The notes beneath the pieces are model-generated. The model was given only the letters and a program-made list of their open reading frames with translations. It ran no database searches and was not told the DNA's origin. Positions 24,427 to 33,911 of a stretch of DNA of 64,000 nt are shown here, one piece after another (within the stretch, counting starts at the first letter, position 1; every line of letters begins with the position of its first letter). A program made the translations under genes and the position numbers. Where the stretch lies: assembly GCF_022008365.1 (NCBI RefSeq), contig NZ_JAIRBA010000002.1, forward strand, positions 62,001 through 126,000. The letters run 5' to 3'. The stretch is from Aequorivita vitellina. Its GTDB lineage: Bacteria; Bacteroidota; Bacteroidia; Flavobacteriales; Flavobacteriaceae.

Positions 24427-27198
24427 TTAAAAAGTATAGTTAAGATTTAAGCCTAAGCGCGCACCACGCGTGTAAGAAAGAACAGTTTCTTCGGTTTCAA
24501 TATTTGTGGTAGTCGGTTTTATTAATTGTGTTCTTTTTATTTCAGGGTTTAAAATATTTTTTCCTGAAATACCTATTTTAAAATGGTCGGTTATCTTTTT
24601 GTTTAGAATTAAATCGAGAGAAACAACTCCTGTTTCAATAATAGCATCGTTGTAATTAACATCTCCCGATGATTGAAATTCTGGTGCTCCCAAGGCGTAA
24701 ATTCTATCGGAAGCATAATTGGCGGAAAGCGTTGCTTCAAAAGGATTCTTATTATTTGTGTTGAAGTTTAAAGAGCCGTTTACAATCCAGTTTGAAGCTC
24801 CTTCCAGGCCTGTTTCAGTTAAGCCTTTATATCTAAAAGTTCTTACAAAGTTTCCGTCATTGTCATACACTTCTTTTAAATCTTGCTTGTGCCACATTCT
24901 TGAAGCATTCACATTCAGTTTTAAATTTGGTCTTTCATCGCCAGAAATAAGGTTTACGCGACCTTCCACTTCCAAACCGTAAACTTCAGCTTCATCGCCT
25001 GCGTTGAAATATGAAAACACGCCCGCTGAACCTCTATCTTGAACTTTATTGATAGGGTCTTCAATTAATTTGTAAAATCCGGTGAGGGATAACAGCTGGT
25101 TTCGTGATGGAAAAAACTCCCACTTTAAATCGAAATTTCGGTTTAATGAAGCTTCAATATTCGGGTTGCCACGTGTAACCTGCCCCACAGGAGAAACATA
25201 TTCAAAAGGAGCGATTTCTTTAAATTCTGGGAGGGTAGTAGTGTAACTATTTGCAAAACGGATGCTGTGTTTCTCGTTTAAATTATATTTCACATTAATG
25301 GATGGAAATACTCTATTGTAATCTTTTGTAACGCTTCCTTTTCTGCCTGGGAAGTTATTTACGTTCCAATTCACATCAATATTATCGCTTTGAAATCTAA
25401 GCCCTGCCTGAAGCGTTAATTTGCCTCGTACTCCTGTGAAATTGGTATAGCCAGCGGTAGATTGTAATTCACCTTTATAAAAGTCTGGTGAAAGAGTGTT
25501 TCTTTTTAAAAGTCCATTGCTGAAATTTTGCTGTGTAAAAATTTCTGAAATTTCATCAATTGACGACGGATTGACAGCATTGGTAATTGTTTCCTCCACT
25601 CCAAAAAACTGCGACCCAAAATCGCGTGTTTTGTTTCGGTGAGTTCCGCCAATATTTATATGAAATAAGTTCTCGTCCTCGTCAATGATTTTAATTAAAT
25701 CGTTTAAGCGACCGTTGTATTCAGTGTCTTCAATTTTTTGGACGCTTTTTCGCTGTTGAAAACCACCGGTTCTTCCAAGTTGAACAGTTTCGCTATTAAA
25801 GTTTACTTCGTTACGAATACGATTAGGCTCATCGGCGCTTAAAAAATTGTAACCCGCAGCCCATTCCAGTTCATTCTTTTCGCCTAAATTATGTTCTCCG
25901 CTAAGTTGAGTAACTAAAAGCAGTGTTTTCTTTAAATTTTGATCGCGAATAAATTGCGACAGTCCTTCTTCTGGATCGGTTTCTTCATAAATTACCGCTG
26001 CGCCAGAACGCCCGCCTTCAAATACTTCGTCTTCAATTTTATTGATTAAAAGCGTATTAAACTTAATATCGTTGTTATCATCTGCTCTAAATCTTAGATG
26101 AAATAATCCAGAAGTTGCCACTTCTTTTTTCCACGTAATTGCATCAGGAATTTTGTCGTCTAAATAGTTGGAGCGGTATTGTTTAAAAGCTCCTTCGCTG
26201 TATTCAAATTCTTGAGATTGACCGGCAGTAAAAAGAACGCTTAGTTTATCGCCAATTCTTTGTCCCGCGCTTACTGAAAACAATCTGTTTAGTGGGAAAT
26301 CTACAATTTCAGGACTCCAGCTTTGTGTTACAATTGCGCGATTTGTTGGCACGTTTTTCTTGTAAAACCCGAAGGATACATCTTGGTAATTTGGTGAAAT
26401 TTTAAAATTTTTAAAGACACCATTACGCGATACATTTGTATTTATAGAGGTGCTGGCGCTTGCAGATAATAAACTACTCCCCGAAAGCTCTTTAGTGTTA
26501 ATATCAATATTTCCCGAAGCTTGATCTGCAGATAAGTTTGGCGACGTAGTTTTACTAACGTCAATACTTTCAATTAGTCGCGTAGGGAAAAGGTTGAGGT
26601 TTATATTTTTTCGCTCAATATTATCTGATGGAATTGGAAGCCCATTTAACGTGGTGTACAAATATCTATCGCCCAATCCGCGTACAAAAATATCACCACT
26701 GCCATCAGTTTTTGAAACTCCCGAAATTTTTGTTGTGGCGCCCGCTGCATCCGAAACACCAAGTTTTGATAATTGTTCGGCGCCAATACTTTCTTTAATG
26801 GTCGTTGCCTTTTTTTGTTCCAGTAATAAAGCCATTTCGCTTTCTCTACGTACCGTTGTTTTAATTACCACTTCATCTAAGGCAGCGGCACTCGCTTTCA
26901 TTGGCAAATCTATGTTTGTAATATTGTTTGCAGTTACTTCTACATTTGGTATTTCAACCGTTTCGTATCCCACATAACTAAATACAACGTTGTAAATTCC
27001 GGGTTTTAGATTTTTGATTGTATAGAAACCGTCAAAATCTGAAGTTACACCTATAGTAGTATTTTTTATAAATACGTTTGCAAAAGGGAGCGGTTCATTA
27101 TTGTATTCGCTGTCTGTAAGTATTCCTGCTATTGTTCCATTTTGCGCAATGGTTATTGCGGTAAAAAAGAAGAAGGTTAGTTTTAAAATTGTTTTCAT
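24427..27198 (-). CDS. TonB-dependent outer-membrane receptor with carboxypeptidase-regulatory-like N-terminal domain
   Basis: A 923-aa receptor. The signal peptide (ending TIAQNG) is followed by a CarboxypepD_reg-like domain (about residues 20-105, with GITSDFDGFY-like and FSYVGYET segments), a plug domain (about 120-235; GDIFVRGLGDRYLYTTLNG) and a 22-strand barrel ending in LNYTF. It is not preceded by a SusD gene; instead a beta-helix lipoprotein follows. The operator array at 27244-27298 resembles that of the phosphate porin and PiT genes nearby, so import of a phosphorus compound is a reasonable inference. Confidence 0.9.
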   Translation of the reverse strand: MKTILKLTFFFFTAITIAQNGTIAGILTDSEYNNEPLPFANVFIKNTTIGVTSDFDGFYTIKNLKPGIYNVVFSYVGYETVEIPNVEVTANNITNIDLPMKASAAALDEVVIKTTVRRESEMALLLEQKKATTIKESIGAEQLSKLGVSDAAGATTKISGVSKTDGSGDIFVRGLGDRYLYTTLNGLPIPSDNIERKNINLNLFPTRLIESIDVSKTTSPNLSADQASGNIDINTKELSGSSLLSASASTSINTNVSRNGVFKNFKISPNYQDVSFGFYKKNVPTNRAIVTQSWSPEIVDFPLNRLFSVSAGQRIGDKLSVLFTAGQSQEFEYSEGAFKQYRSNYLDDKIPDAITWKKEVATSGLFHLRFRADDNNDIKFNTLLINKIEDEVFEGGRSGAAVIYEETDPEEGLSQFIRDQNLKKTLLLVTQLSGEHNLGEKNELEWAAGYNFLSADEPNRIRNEVNFNSETVQLGRTGGFQQRKSVQKIEDTEYNGRLNDLIKIIDEDENLFHINIGGTHRNKTRDFGSQFFGVEETITNAVNPSSIDEISEIFTQQNFSNGLLKRNTLSPDFYKGELQSTAGYTNFTGVRGKLTLQAGLRFQSDNIDVNWNVNNFPGRKGSVTKDYNRVFPSINVKYNLNEKHSIRFANSYTTTLPEFKEIAPFEYVSPVGQVTRGNPNIEASLNRNFDLKWEFFPSRNQLLSLTGFYKLIEDPINKVQDRGSAGVFSYFNAGDEAEVYGLEVEGRVNLISGDERPNLKLNVNASRMWHKQDLKEVYDNDGNFVRTFRYKGLTETGLEGASNWIVNGSLNFNTNNKNPFEATLSANYASDRIYALGAPEFQSSGDVNYNDAIIETGVVSLDLILNKKITDHFKIGISGKNILNPEIKRTQLIKPTTTNIETEETVLSYTRGARLGLNLNYTF

Positions 27199-27221
27199 TT
27201 TTGTCGTTTGATTTGTTGGTG

Positions 27222-27298
27222 CAAAGAAACCAGGCTTGTGTAAAGAAGGTGTTAATTGGCGGTTACCAATTAGTCAAATTAGGGTTAGCTGAAGGTTA
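27222..27298 (-). promoter_or_regulatory. Five-fold 11-base TAAC repeat operator and -7 element before the TonB-receptor gene
   Basis: On the minus strand, units starting at 27298, 27287, 27276, 27265 and 27254 read TAACCTTCAGC, TAACCCTAATT, TGACTAATTGG, TAACCGCCAAT and TAACACCTTCT. The last unit is followed by 14 bases and TTTCTTTG (27229-27222). This is the same layout as at the PiT and porin genes, with more units. Confidence 0.6.
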
Positions 27299-27371
27299 AG
27301 GCGAATGAAAAAAAATGATTGATTTGCCTTCTGAAAATAGTATCTTGCCTTCAAAATTTTCACACGTTATG

Positions 27372-28700
27372 ATGCAATGGGAACAACTGCTTTCGCTACG
27401 GAAGCAAGGCGATAAAAACAAAAGACTCAGGATTGAAGAAAATGACACCCGTTTGGGCTTTGAAGTAGATTACGACCGCGTAATTTTTTCGTCGGCTTTC
27501 CGAAGTTTACAGGATAAAACGCAGGTTATTCCTTTGTCTAAAACATCCTTTGTGCACACGCGCTTAACGCATAGTTTGGAAGTTTCGGTTGTAGGTCGCT
27601 CCTTGGGTAGAACGGTGGGGAAAGCTATTCTTAAAAAACGCCCACAATTGCAAAAGGTACACGGCTATCATTTTAACGATTTTGGAGCTATTGTGGCTGC
27701 GGCTGCATTGGCACACGACATTGGCAATCCACCTTTTGGTCACAGTGGCGAAAAAGCGATTGGCGATTATTTTTTAAACGGAAATGGAAGGCGATTTAAA
27801 GAACAGCTCACAGATAAAGAATACCAAGATTTAGTAGATTTTGAAGGAAATGCGAACGGTTTTAAAATTTTAACGCAATCTAAAAATGGAGTTGAAGGAG
27901 GCCTTCGGCTTACTTTTGCCACCTTGGGTGCGTTTATGAAATACCCAAAAGAATCACTTCCAAAAAAGCCTACAGCACATGTTGCCGATAAAAAGTACGG
28001 GGTTTTTCAAAGTGATACGGTTTTTTTTAATGAAGTAGTTTCAGAATTGGGACTTTTAAACCAAGGCGAAAACAGGTATTCGCGTCATCCACTTACATAC
28101 TTAGTAGAAGCTGCAGACGATATTTGCTACACATTGATAGATTTTGAAGATGGCATAAACCTAGGTTTGATTGATGAAGACATGGCGTTGGAATATTTAA
28201 TTAATTTGGTGCGCACAACTTTAAAAAAGGAAGTTTATTCCTCATTAAAAACACCGCAGGATAGATTGGCATATTTACGGGCACTTGCCATAAATACCTT
28301 GATTGCAGAAGCGGCAAAAATTTTTATTGAAAATGAGGAAGAAATATTAAAAGGTACATTTTCTGAAGCCTTGCTCGACAAAAGTGAGTACAAAGTTCAA
28401 ATTGCCGATATTATTAAAATTAGTGTTGAAAAAGTTTACCAAAGCGCAGAGGTTTCAGAAAAGGAAATTGCCGGCTATAATATTCTATCAACATTATTAG
28501 AAACCTTCACTACGGCATTTGAAAATCAGCATAACAACCAAATGCGTCATTACGACAAACTTTTGTTGCGAACCATTGATTTTGAATTAAGTAATACACC
28601 TACAGTATATAATTATTTGATGGAGTGCTGCAATTACATTTCACGATTAACTGACGGAAATGCCCTTCAAATATTTCAGAAAATAAAGGGAAATCTTTAG
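27372..28700 (+). CDS. dgt: dNTP triphosphohydrolase (dGTPase)
   Basis: HD-domain hydrolase that cleaves dGTP or other dNTPs to nucleoside and triphosphate, controlling dNTP pools. The HD signature HDIGNPPFGHSGE lies at about residue 115, preceded by FRSLQDKTQV and HTRLTHSLEVS, both typical of the family. The start at 27372 (MQWEQLLSLRKQGD) agrees with family N-termini; ATG 27369 is immediately before it, and the frame is open to 27315. It is divergent from the TonB-receptor gene. 442 aa, normal length. Confidence 0.93.
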   Translation: MQWEQLLSLRKQGDKNKRLRIEENDTRLGFEVDYDRVIFSSAFRSLQDKTQVIPLSKTSFVHTRLTHSLEVSVVGRSLGRTVGKAILKKRPQLQKVHGYHFNDFGAIVAAAALAHDIGNPPFGHSGEKAIGDYFLNGNGRRFKEQLTDKEYQDLVDFEGNANGFKILTQSKNGVEGGLRLTFATLGAFMKYPKESLPKKPTAHVADKKYGVFQSDTVFFNEVVSELGLLNQGENRYSRHPLTYLVEAADDICYTLIDFEDGINLGLIDEDMALEYLINLVRTTLKKEVYSSLKTPQDRLAYLRALAINTLIAEAAKIFIENEEEILKGTFSEALLDKSEYKVQIADIIKISVEKVYQSAEVSEKEIAGYNILSTLLETFTTAFENQHNNQMRHYDKLLLRTIDFELSNTPTVYNYLMECCNYISRLTDGNALQIFQKIKGNL

Positions 28701-28864
28701 AATTCATAAATATGACAGTCGTTAAATGTTAAAAGTGAAACTTTTGATGGTTATATTCTCAATTTTATGATATTTTTATCGTTTCTCCTTTTTGAGAAAA
28801 TTTTAACATAATTTTCTAGATAGTATATCTAAACAAAAACCACCTAAAACTTAATTTAAAATTT

Positions 28865-31468
28865 ATGAAAAAAGTTCTTTACTTACTTATCATTTTAACT
28901 GTAAACGTATCCTTTGCGCAGGATTACAGTAATTTGGTAAAAACGTACCTTCAACAAAATCGATCGCAGCACTCGTTGCAACCACAGGATATAACAGATG
29001 TATCAATTGTGTCACAAAGTTTTTCAAAAAGCTTGCAGGCGGATAATATATATGTAGAACAGCGCTACCAAGGAATAAAGGTTTATAATTCTACTTCGCC
29101 TTTTGTTATTAAAGATGGAGCCGTCTACAGTGCTAAAATTTCATTTACAGAAAATATCTCTGCAAAAGTAAACAGCACTACGCCATCAATCTCTGCGGTA
29201 AGCGCAATAGGAAAAGCGGCAACTGCACTTGGTTTGCAAAGTCCTACAAATTTAAACTTGATAGAAACAACTTCCGATCACAGCTACATTTTTTCAAATG
29301 GATCCATTTCTTTAGAAAATATTCCTGTTGAGCTAGTGTATCAAAAAATGGAAGATACCGGCGCTTTAAAGCTAGCTTGGGATTTAAGCATTTCGCTTTT
29401 AGATGCATCACATTATTACAGTGTGCGCATAGATGCTATGACGGGTGCATTATTAGAAACAATGGATTGGGTTGTTAGCTGTAATTTTGGCGACGAAGCA
29501 CATTCTCACGCAAGTACTAAAAGCATTTTGGAAGCAACTAAAAGTGATGCTTTTATGCCTATCGCAACGTTGGCAAATGCAACCTATCGCGTGTTTCCAT
29601 TGCCACAACTTGGTCCGCACGATGGATCAGACCAATTAATAAATGACCCATCAGACGCTGCTGCTTCTCCTTTTGGATGGCACGATATTGATGGAGTTGC
29701 AGGAGAAGAATTTACGTATACTCGCGGTAATAATGTGATTGCTCAAGAAGATAAAAATGGTAATAATGGTTCTGGTGCGAGAGCAGAAGGTGGTCCAACC
29801 TTAACTTTTGATTTTCCATTCAACCTTCCGCAAGATCCAAATGGTTTTACAGATGGTTCTATTACCAACTTATTTTATATGAATAATATGATGCACGATG
29901 TAATGTATCATTATGGTTTTGATGAAGCTAGTGGTAACTTCCAAGTTAAAAACTATACGGGAGCACCAGGCCAAGGTGATTATGTTTTTGCAGATGCACA
30001 GGACGGAAGCGGAATGAACAACGCAAACTTTGGAACACCTCCAGACGGTAGTGCACCAAGAATGCAAATGTACCTATGGACCGCACCAGGAACAGTATTG
30101 GGCACATTTTTGACCGTTAATAATGGTCCATTATCTGGACAGTATTATGCAATGGATTCTAATTTTGCGCCACCTCTAACAACTACACCTATAACAGCAG
30201 ATCTTGTTGTAGTAGAAGACGATAACTCAGGGCCTTCAACAGACGCAAATGACGGTTGCGATAACATTACCAATGGTTCGGATATTACTGGCAAAATAGC
30301 CGTAATAAGAAGAGGTGAATGTAACTTTACCGTAAAAGTGCTTAATGCACAGAACGAAGGTGCTATTGCTGTAATTATTGTAAACGATACACCTACTGAT
30401 CCTATTTCAATGGGTGGGAATGGTGCACAAATTACTATCCCAGCTGTTATGATCTACAAATCTGACGGAGAAGCAATTATCGCATCGCTTCTAAATGGAG
30501 ATACTATAAACGCTACTCTAGTTGATGATGGATCTGGAACCGATAACTTTCGACGCGATGGCGATTTAGATAATGGTATTGTAGCTCACGAATACGGCCA
30601 TGGTGTTTCAAATCGATTAACAGGTGGTCGCCTTTCTGCAGGTTGTCTTCAAAACCAAGAACAAATGGGTGAAGGCTGGAGTGATTATTTAGGCTTTATA
30701 TTAACAATGAAGCCAGGCGATACTAGATTCGATGCTCGTGGAACTGGAACCTATGCTTTAGGACAAGGTATAGCTGGTGCAGGTTTAAGAACCAATCCGT
30801 ATAGTTCAGATTTTGCGGTTAACGACTTTACTTATAACGATATTAAAACACAATCAGTTCCTCATGGAGTTGGTTCGGTTTGGGCCACGATGTTGTGGGA
30901 CCTTACTTGGGATTTAATTGATGAGCACGGTTTTGATGCAGATCTTTACAATGGTACTGGAGGAAACAATATTTCTATGCAACTCGTTCTTGATGGTATG
31001 AAATTACAACCTTGTAGCCCAGGGTTTATTGACGGTCGTGATGCAATTCTTGAAGCCGATTTAATTGCCAATGGCGGAGCAAACAGATGTATTATCTGGA
31101 GAGCATTCGCTAAAAGAGGTCTTGGTTTAAGCGCTGTTCAAGGAAGCTCTAACAGCAGATCTGATGGTACTGAAGCATTCGACGTTCCAGTAGATTGTAT
31201 TCTTGGAACTGCTGATAACGGCAACACAGAAAACAATTTTGTAGTTTATCCTAATCCATCTAATGGAGAGATTACTATAAAATCTCGTGTTGATGTAGGT
31301 GAAACAACAGTTTCTATTTTCGACATGAATGGTAGAAAAGTTTTCACCCAACAAATAGAACTTCACGCAACTGCAAATGTTAATGCGAGCCAACTTAATA
31401 CTGGTATTTATTTAATGCAGATTGAAAGTGCAGATCGCTCTCAAACAACTAAGTTAATTATTAACTAA
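28865..31468 (+). CDS. Secreted M36 (fungalysin) metallopeptidase with PA and T9SS sorting domains
   Basis: An 867-aa secreted protease. The parts are a signal peptide (ending SFAQ), an FTP/PepSY-type propeptide (about residues 25-190), and the M36 catalytic domain, which contains an inserted PA domain (about 440-555; GKIAVIRRGECNFTVKVLNA). The zinc motif HEYGHGVSNRLTGG begins at residue 575, with the third ligand Glu in MGEGWSDYLG. A type A T9SS domain from about residue 795 (FVVYPNPSNGEITIK) closes the protein. It is a stand-alone gene with a terminator after it. A role in degrading extracellular protein for nutrition is likely. Confidence 0.95.
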   Translation: MKKVLYLLIILTVNVSFAQDYSNLVKTYLQQNRSQHSLQPQDITDVSIVSQSFSKSLQADNIYVEQRYQGIKVYNSTSPFVIKDGAVYSAKISFTENISAKVNSTTPSISAVSAIGKAATALGLQSPTNLNLIETTSDHSYIFSNGSISLENIPVELVYQKMEDTGALKLAWDLSISLLDASHYYSVRIDAMTGALLETMDWVVSCNFGDEAHSHASTKSILEATKSDAFMPIATLANATYRVFPLPQLGPHDGSDQLINDPSDAAASPFGWHDIDGVAGEEFTYTRGNNVIAQEDKNGNNGSGARAEGGPTLTFDFPFNLPQDPNGFTDGSITNLFYMNNMMHDVMYHYGFDEASGNFQVKNYTGAPGQGDYVFADAQDGSGMNNANFGTPPDGSAPRMQMYLWTAPGTVLGTFLTVNNGPLSGQYYAMDSNFAPPLTTTPITADLVVVEDDNSGPSTDANDGCDNITNGSDITGKIAVIRRGECNFTVKVLNAQNEGAIAVIIVNDTPTDPISMGGNGAQITIPAVMIYKSDGEAIIASLLNGDTINATLVDDGSGTDNFRRDGDLDNGIVAHEYGHGVSNRLTGGRLSAGCLQNQEQMGEGWSDYLGFILTMKPGDTRFDARGTGTYALGQGIAGAGLRTNPYSSDFAVNDFTYNDIKTQSVPHGVGSVWATMLWDLTWDLIDEHGFDADLYNGTGGNNISMQLVLDGMKLQPCSPGFIDGRDAILEADLIANGGANRCIIWRAFAKRGLGLSAVQGSSNSRSDGTEAFDVPVDCILGTADNGNTENNFVVYPNPSNGEITIKSRVDVGETTVSIFDMNGRKVFTQQIELHATANVNASQLNTGIYLMQIESADRSQTTKLIIN

Positions 31469-31490
31469 GAAGTTTTATAGATTTAAATAT

Positions 31491-31519
31491 AAAAGAGGCT
31501 TGAAAGAGCCTCTTTTTTT
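31491..31519. terminator. Bidirectional terminator between the M36 gene and dxs
   Basis: Stem AAAGAGGCT / AGCCTCTTT with T-run on the plus strand and A-rich flank on the other; the genes converge here, with the dxs stop at its edge. Confidence 0.85.
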
Positions 31520-33297
31520 TATAAATATTTCTGAAGTTTTATAAATATTTTTTCTGAAGAAATACCCGACTGTTCCTGTAATTCTGAAACCGTTCCGTGT
31601 TCAGGAAATACATCTGGAACACCCAAAATTTCAATTGGGTTTTTATAGTGATGCTTTGAAGCAAATAACACGACCGAAGATCCCAAACCACCTACTACGG
31701 TACCATCTTCAATCGTGATGATTGTTTTGTAATTGCTGAAAACTTCGTGAAGCAAGCTTTCATCCATAGGTTTTAGGAAGCGTACATCAACCAATCCCAC
31801 CTTCTCTCGTTGTAAAGTAGTTAGTTTTTCTATTGCTTCCAAAGCGTTGTTTGCCATAGTTCCAATAGTCAAAACAGCAATTTCAGTACCTTTTTGAAGG
31901 AAATGAGCTTTCCCGATTTCAACTTTTTTAAAAGGATTTTGCCAGTTTAAAAGGGTTCCTCTACCGCGAGGGTATCTTATAAATATTGGTAATTCCAACC
32001 CTTCTTGCGCTGTAAACATGATATTTCGCAATTCAAATTCATTGCGAGGAGCGAAAAGAATGAGGTTCGGAATACAGTTTAAATATGCCAAATCGAATAT
32101 TCCGTGGTGCGTGGCGCCATCTTCACCTACAATTCCAGCTCTATCCAAACAGAAAATCACAGGGATTTTTTGCAAGCACACATCGTGAATTACTTGATCG
32201 TACGCCCGCTGTAAAAATGTGGAATAGATATTACAAAAAACAGTAAACCCTTGAGTAGCCAAACCTGCTGCAAAAGTTACTGCATGTTGTTCAGCAATGC
32301 CAACATCAAAAGCGCGTTCGGGGAAAGCATCCATCATAAATTTTAGAGAGCTTCCCGTTGGCATTGCAGGGGTAATGCCTATAATTTTTTCGTTTTTTGT
32401 GGCAAGTTCAACTAATGTTTTTCCGAAGACATCTTGAAATTTTGGCGGCTGAACATTGTTACTTTTTGGTGCGAGATCACCTGTAAGTGCATCAAATTTG
32501 CCGGGCGCGTGATATACCACTTGATTTTCTTCGGCTTGCCGCAAACCTTTCCCTTTGGTTGTAATTATGTGAAGTACTTTTGGCCCGGAAACATTTTTTA
32601 ATCTGTTCAATTCTGAAATCACCAAATGCAAATTATGGCCGTCAATAGGCCCCGTATAATTAAAGTTTAATGCTTCAAATATATTATCGGCATCTTTGGC
32701 ACCATTGCCTTTTACTTTGGTGAAGTAATCTTTTAAAGCCCCGACACTGGGGTCTATTCCTATTGCGTTATCGTTTAAAATTACCAGCAAATTTGTGTCT
32801 GTAACTCCTGCGTGATTTAAAGCTTCGAAAGCCATTCCGCTGGCAATTGAGGCATCGCCAACAACAGCAATATGCTGTTTGTTTGTTTCGCCTTTTAATT
32901 TTGAAGCGATAGCCATTCCGAGTGCCGCTGAAATTGCAGTACTGCTATGGCCAACGCCAAAAGTATCGTATTCGCTTTCAGCTCTTTTGGGGAAACCGCT
33001 TATACCACCTAATTGCCTATTGGTATGAAAAATTTCTTTTCTGCCCGTTAAAATTTTGTGCCCGTACGCTTGATGGCCAACGTCCCAAACCAAAATATCT
33101 TCGGGTGTATTGAAAACATAATGAAGGGCAATAGTAAGTTCTACCACGCCTAGACTGGCACCCAAGTGTCCTTCTTTTGTAGCAATAATATTTATAATAA
33201 ATTCACGAAGCTCTTTTGCTAATTGTGGCAATTCTTTCTCTGAAACTTTTCGTAAATCTTTAGGAAATTTTATGGTATTTAAAATGTTCTCTTGCAC
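31519..33297 (-). CDS. dxs: 1-deoxy-D-xylulose-5-phosphate synthase
   Basis: Thiamine-diphosphate enzyme making DXP from pyruvate and glyceraldehyde 3-phosphate, the first step of the MEP isoprenoid pathway. The 592-aa protein has VWDVGHQAYGHKILTGR near residue 75, the ThDP/Mg site GDASIASGMAFEALNHAG, and the transketolase pyrimidine and C-terminal domains (AEQHAVTFAAGLA, GLVDVRFLKP). GDAS in place of the GDGA seen in proteobacteria is usual in Bacteroidota. The start is GTG at 33297; no ATG is available in frame nearby. It is divergent from tadA. A polyprenyl synthetase later in the window uses the pathway's products. Confidence 0.95.
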   Translation of the reverse strand: MQENILNTIKFPKDLRKVSEKELPQLAKELREFIINIIATKEGHLGASLGVVELTIALHYVFNTPEDILVWDVGHQAYGHKILTGRKEIFHTNRQLGGISGFPKRAESEYDTFGVGHSSTAISAALGMAIASKLKGETNKQHIAVVGDASIASGMAFEALNHAGVTDTNLLVILNDNAIGIDPSVGALKDYFTKVKGNGAKDADNIFEALNFNYTGPIDGHNLHLVISELNRLKNVSGPKVLHIITTKGKGLRQAEENQVVYHAPGKFDALTGDLAPKSNNVQPPKFQDVFGKTLVELATKNEKIIGITPAMPTGSSLKFMMDAFPERAFDVGIAEQHAVTFAAGLATQGFTVFCNIYSTFLQRAYDQVIHDVCLQKIPVIFCLDRAGIVGEDGATHHGIFDLAYLNCIPNLILFAPRNEFELRNIMFTAQEGLELPIFIRYPRGRGTLLNWQNPFKKVEIGKAHFLQKGTEIAVLTIGTMANNALEAIEKLTTLQREKVGLVDVRFLKPMDESLLHEVFSNYKTIITIEDGTVVGGLGSSVVLFASKHHYKNPIEILGVPDVFPEHGTVSELQEQSGISSEKIFIKLQKYL

Positions 33298-33375
33298 GAT
33301 GCAAAGATACGGTTATTGCGAATTTGTTACTCGGAGAATTCGTTTATTTGTAATTTCGTTTTAAAACGTAATTCC

Positions 33376-33828
33376 TTGAGTATAATACAACCTTTTGATG
33401 ACACCTATTTTATGAAACGCGCTCTGCAAGAAGCTGAGTCTGCTTATGAAAAAAAGGAAATACCTATTGGCGCCGTTGTGGTTATTAACAACCAAATTAT
33501 TGCACGCGCACACAACCTGACAGAAACTTTAAACGATGTTACGGCTCACGCCGAAATGCAAGCAATTACTGCCGCAGCGAATTATTTAGGAGGAAAGTAC
33601 TTAATAGATTGCACCTTGTATGTAACTATTGAACCCTGCCAAATGTGCGCAGGAGCTCTGTTTTGGAGTCAAATTTCTAAGATTGTGTACGGCGCTCGAG
33701 ATGAACAGCGGGGGTGTATAGCACTAAATACAAAATTACACCCTAAAACTGTGATGACGGGCGGGGTGATGGCTCAAGAAGCTTCGCAATTACTTAAACA
33801 ATTTTTTATTGAAAAAAGATCTGAATAA
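33376..33828 (+). CDS. tadA: tRNA-specific adenosine deaminase family protein (nucleoside deaminase)
   Basis: Zinc deaminase expected to convert A34 to inosine in tRNA-Arg(ACG). Motifs are HAEMQAI (His ligand, catalytic Glu) and PCQMCAGAL (two Cys ligands). Family N-termini read IQPFDDTYFMKKAL; the only start that keeps this stretch is TTG at 33376, giving 150 aa. ATG 33412 is a shorter alternative, and the upstream part of the frame to 33292 overlaps the dxs start and looks non-coding. Adjacent divergent dxs/tadA is a usual flavobacterial arrangement. Confidence 0.9.
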   Translation: MSIIQPFDDTYFMKRALQEAESAYEKKEIPIGAVVVINNQIIARAHNLTETLNDVTAHAEMQAITAAANYLGGKYLIDCTLYVTIEPCQMCAGALFWSQISKIVYGARDEQRGCIALNTKLHPKTVMTGGVMAQEASQLLKQFFIEKRSE

Positions 33829-33863
33829 GCGATGCTGTCGTTTTTGGCAATTCTAAAAAATAA

Positions 33864-33891
33864 AAGAGCCTTCCAAAAATGAAAGGCTCTT
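33864..33891. terminator. Bidirectional terminator between tadA and the cold-shock gene
   Basis: AAGAGCCTT / AAGGCTCTT with a ten-base loop; the strong T-run is on the minus strand, after the cold-shock gene. Confidence 0.8.
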
Positions 33892-33911
33892 AACAAATCT
33901 CAAGTATTTTT

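Noticed and set aside
32790-32860. GDAS in place of GDGA in the thiamine site of Dxs considered as a damaged active site
   Set aside because: The metal-binding Asp is kept and GDAS is the usual form in Bacteroidota Dxs.
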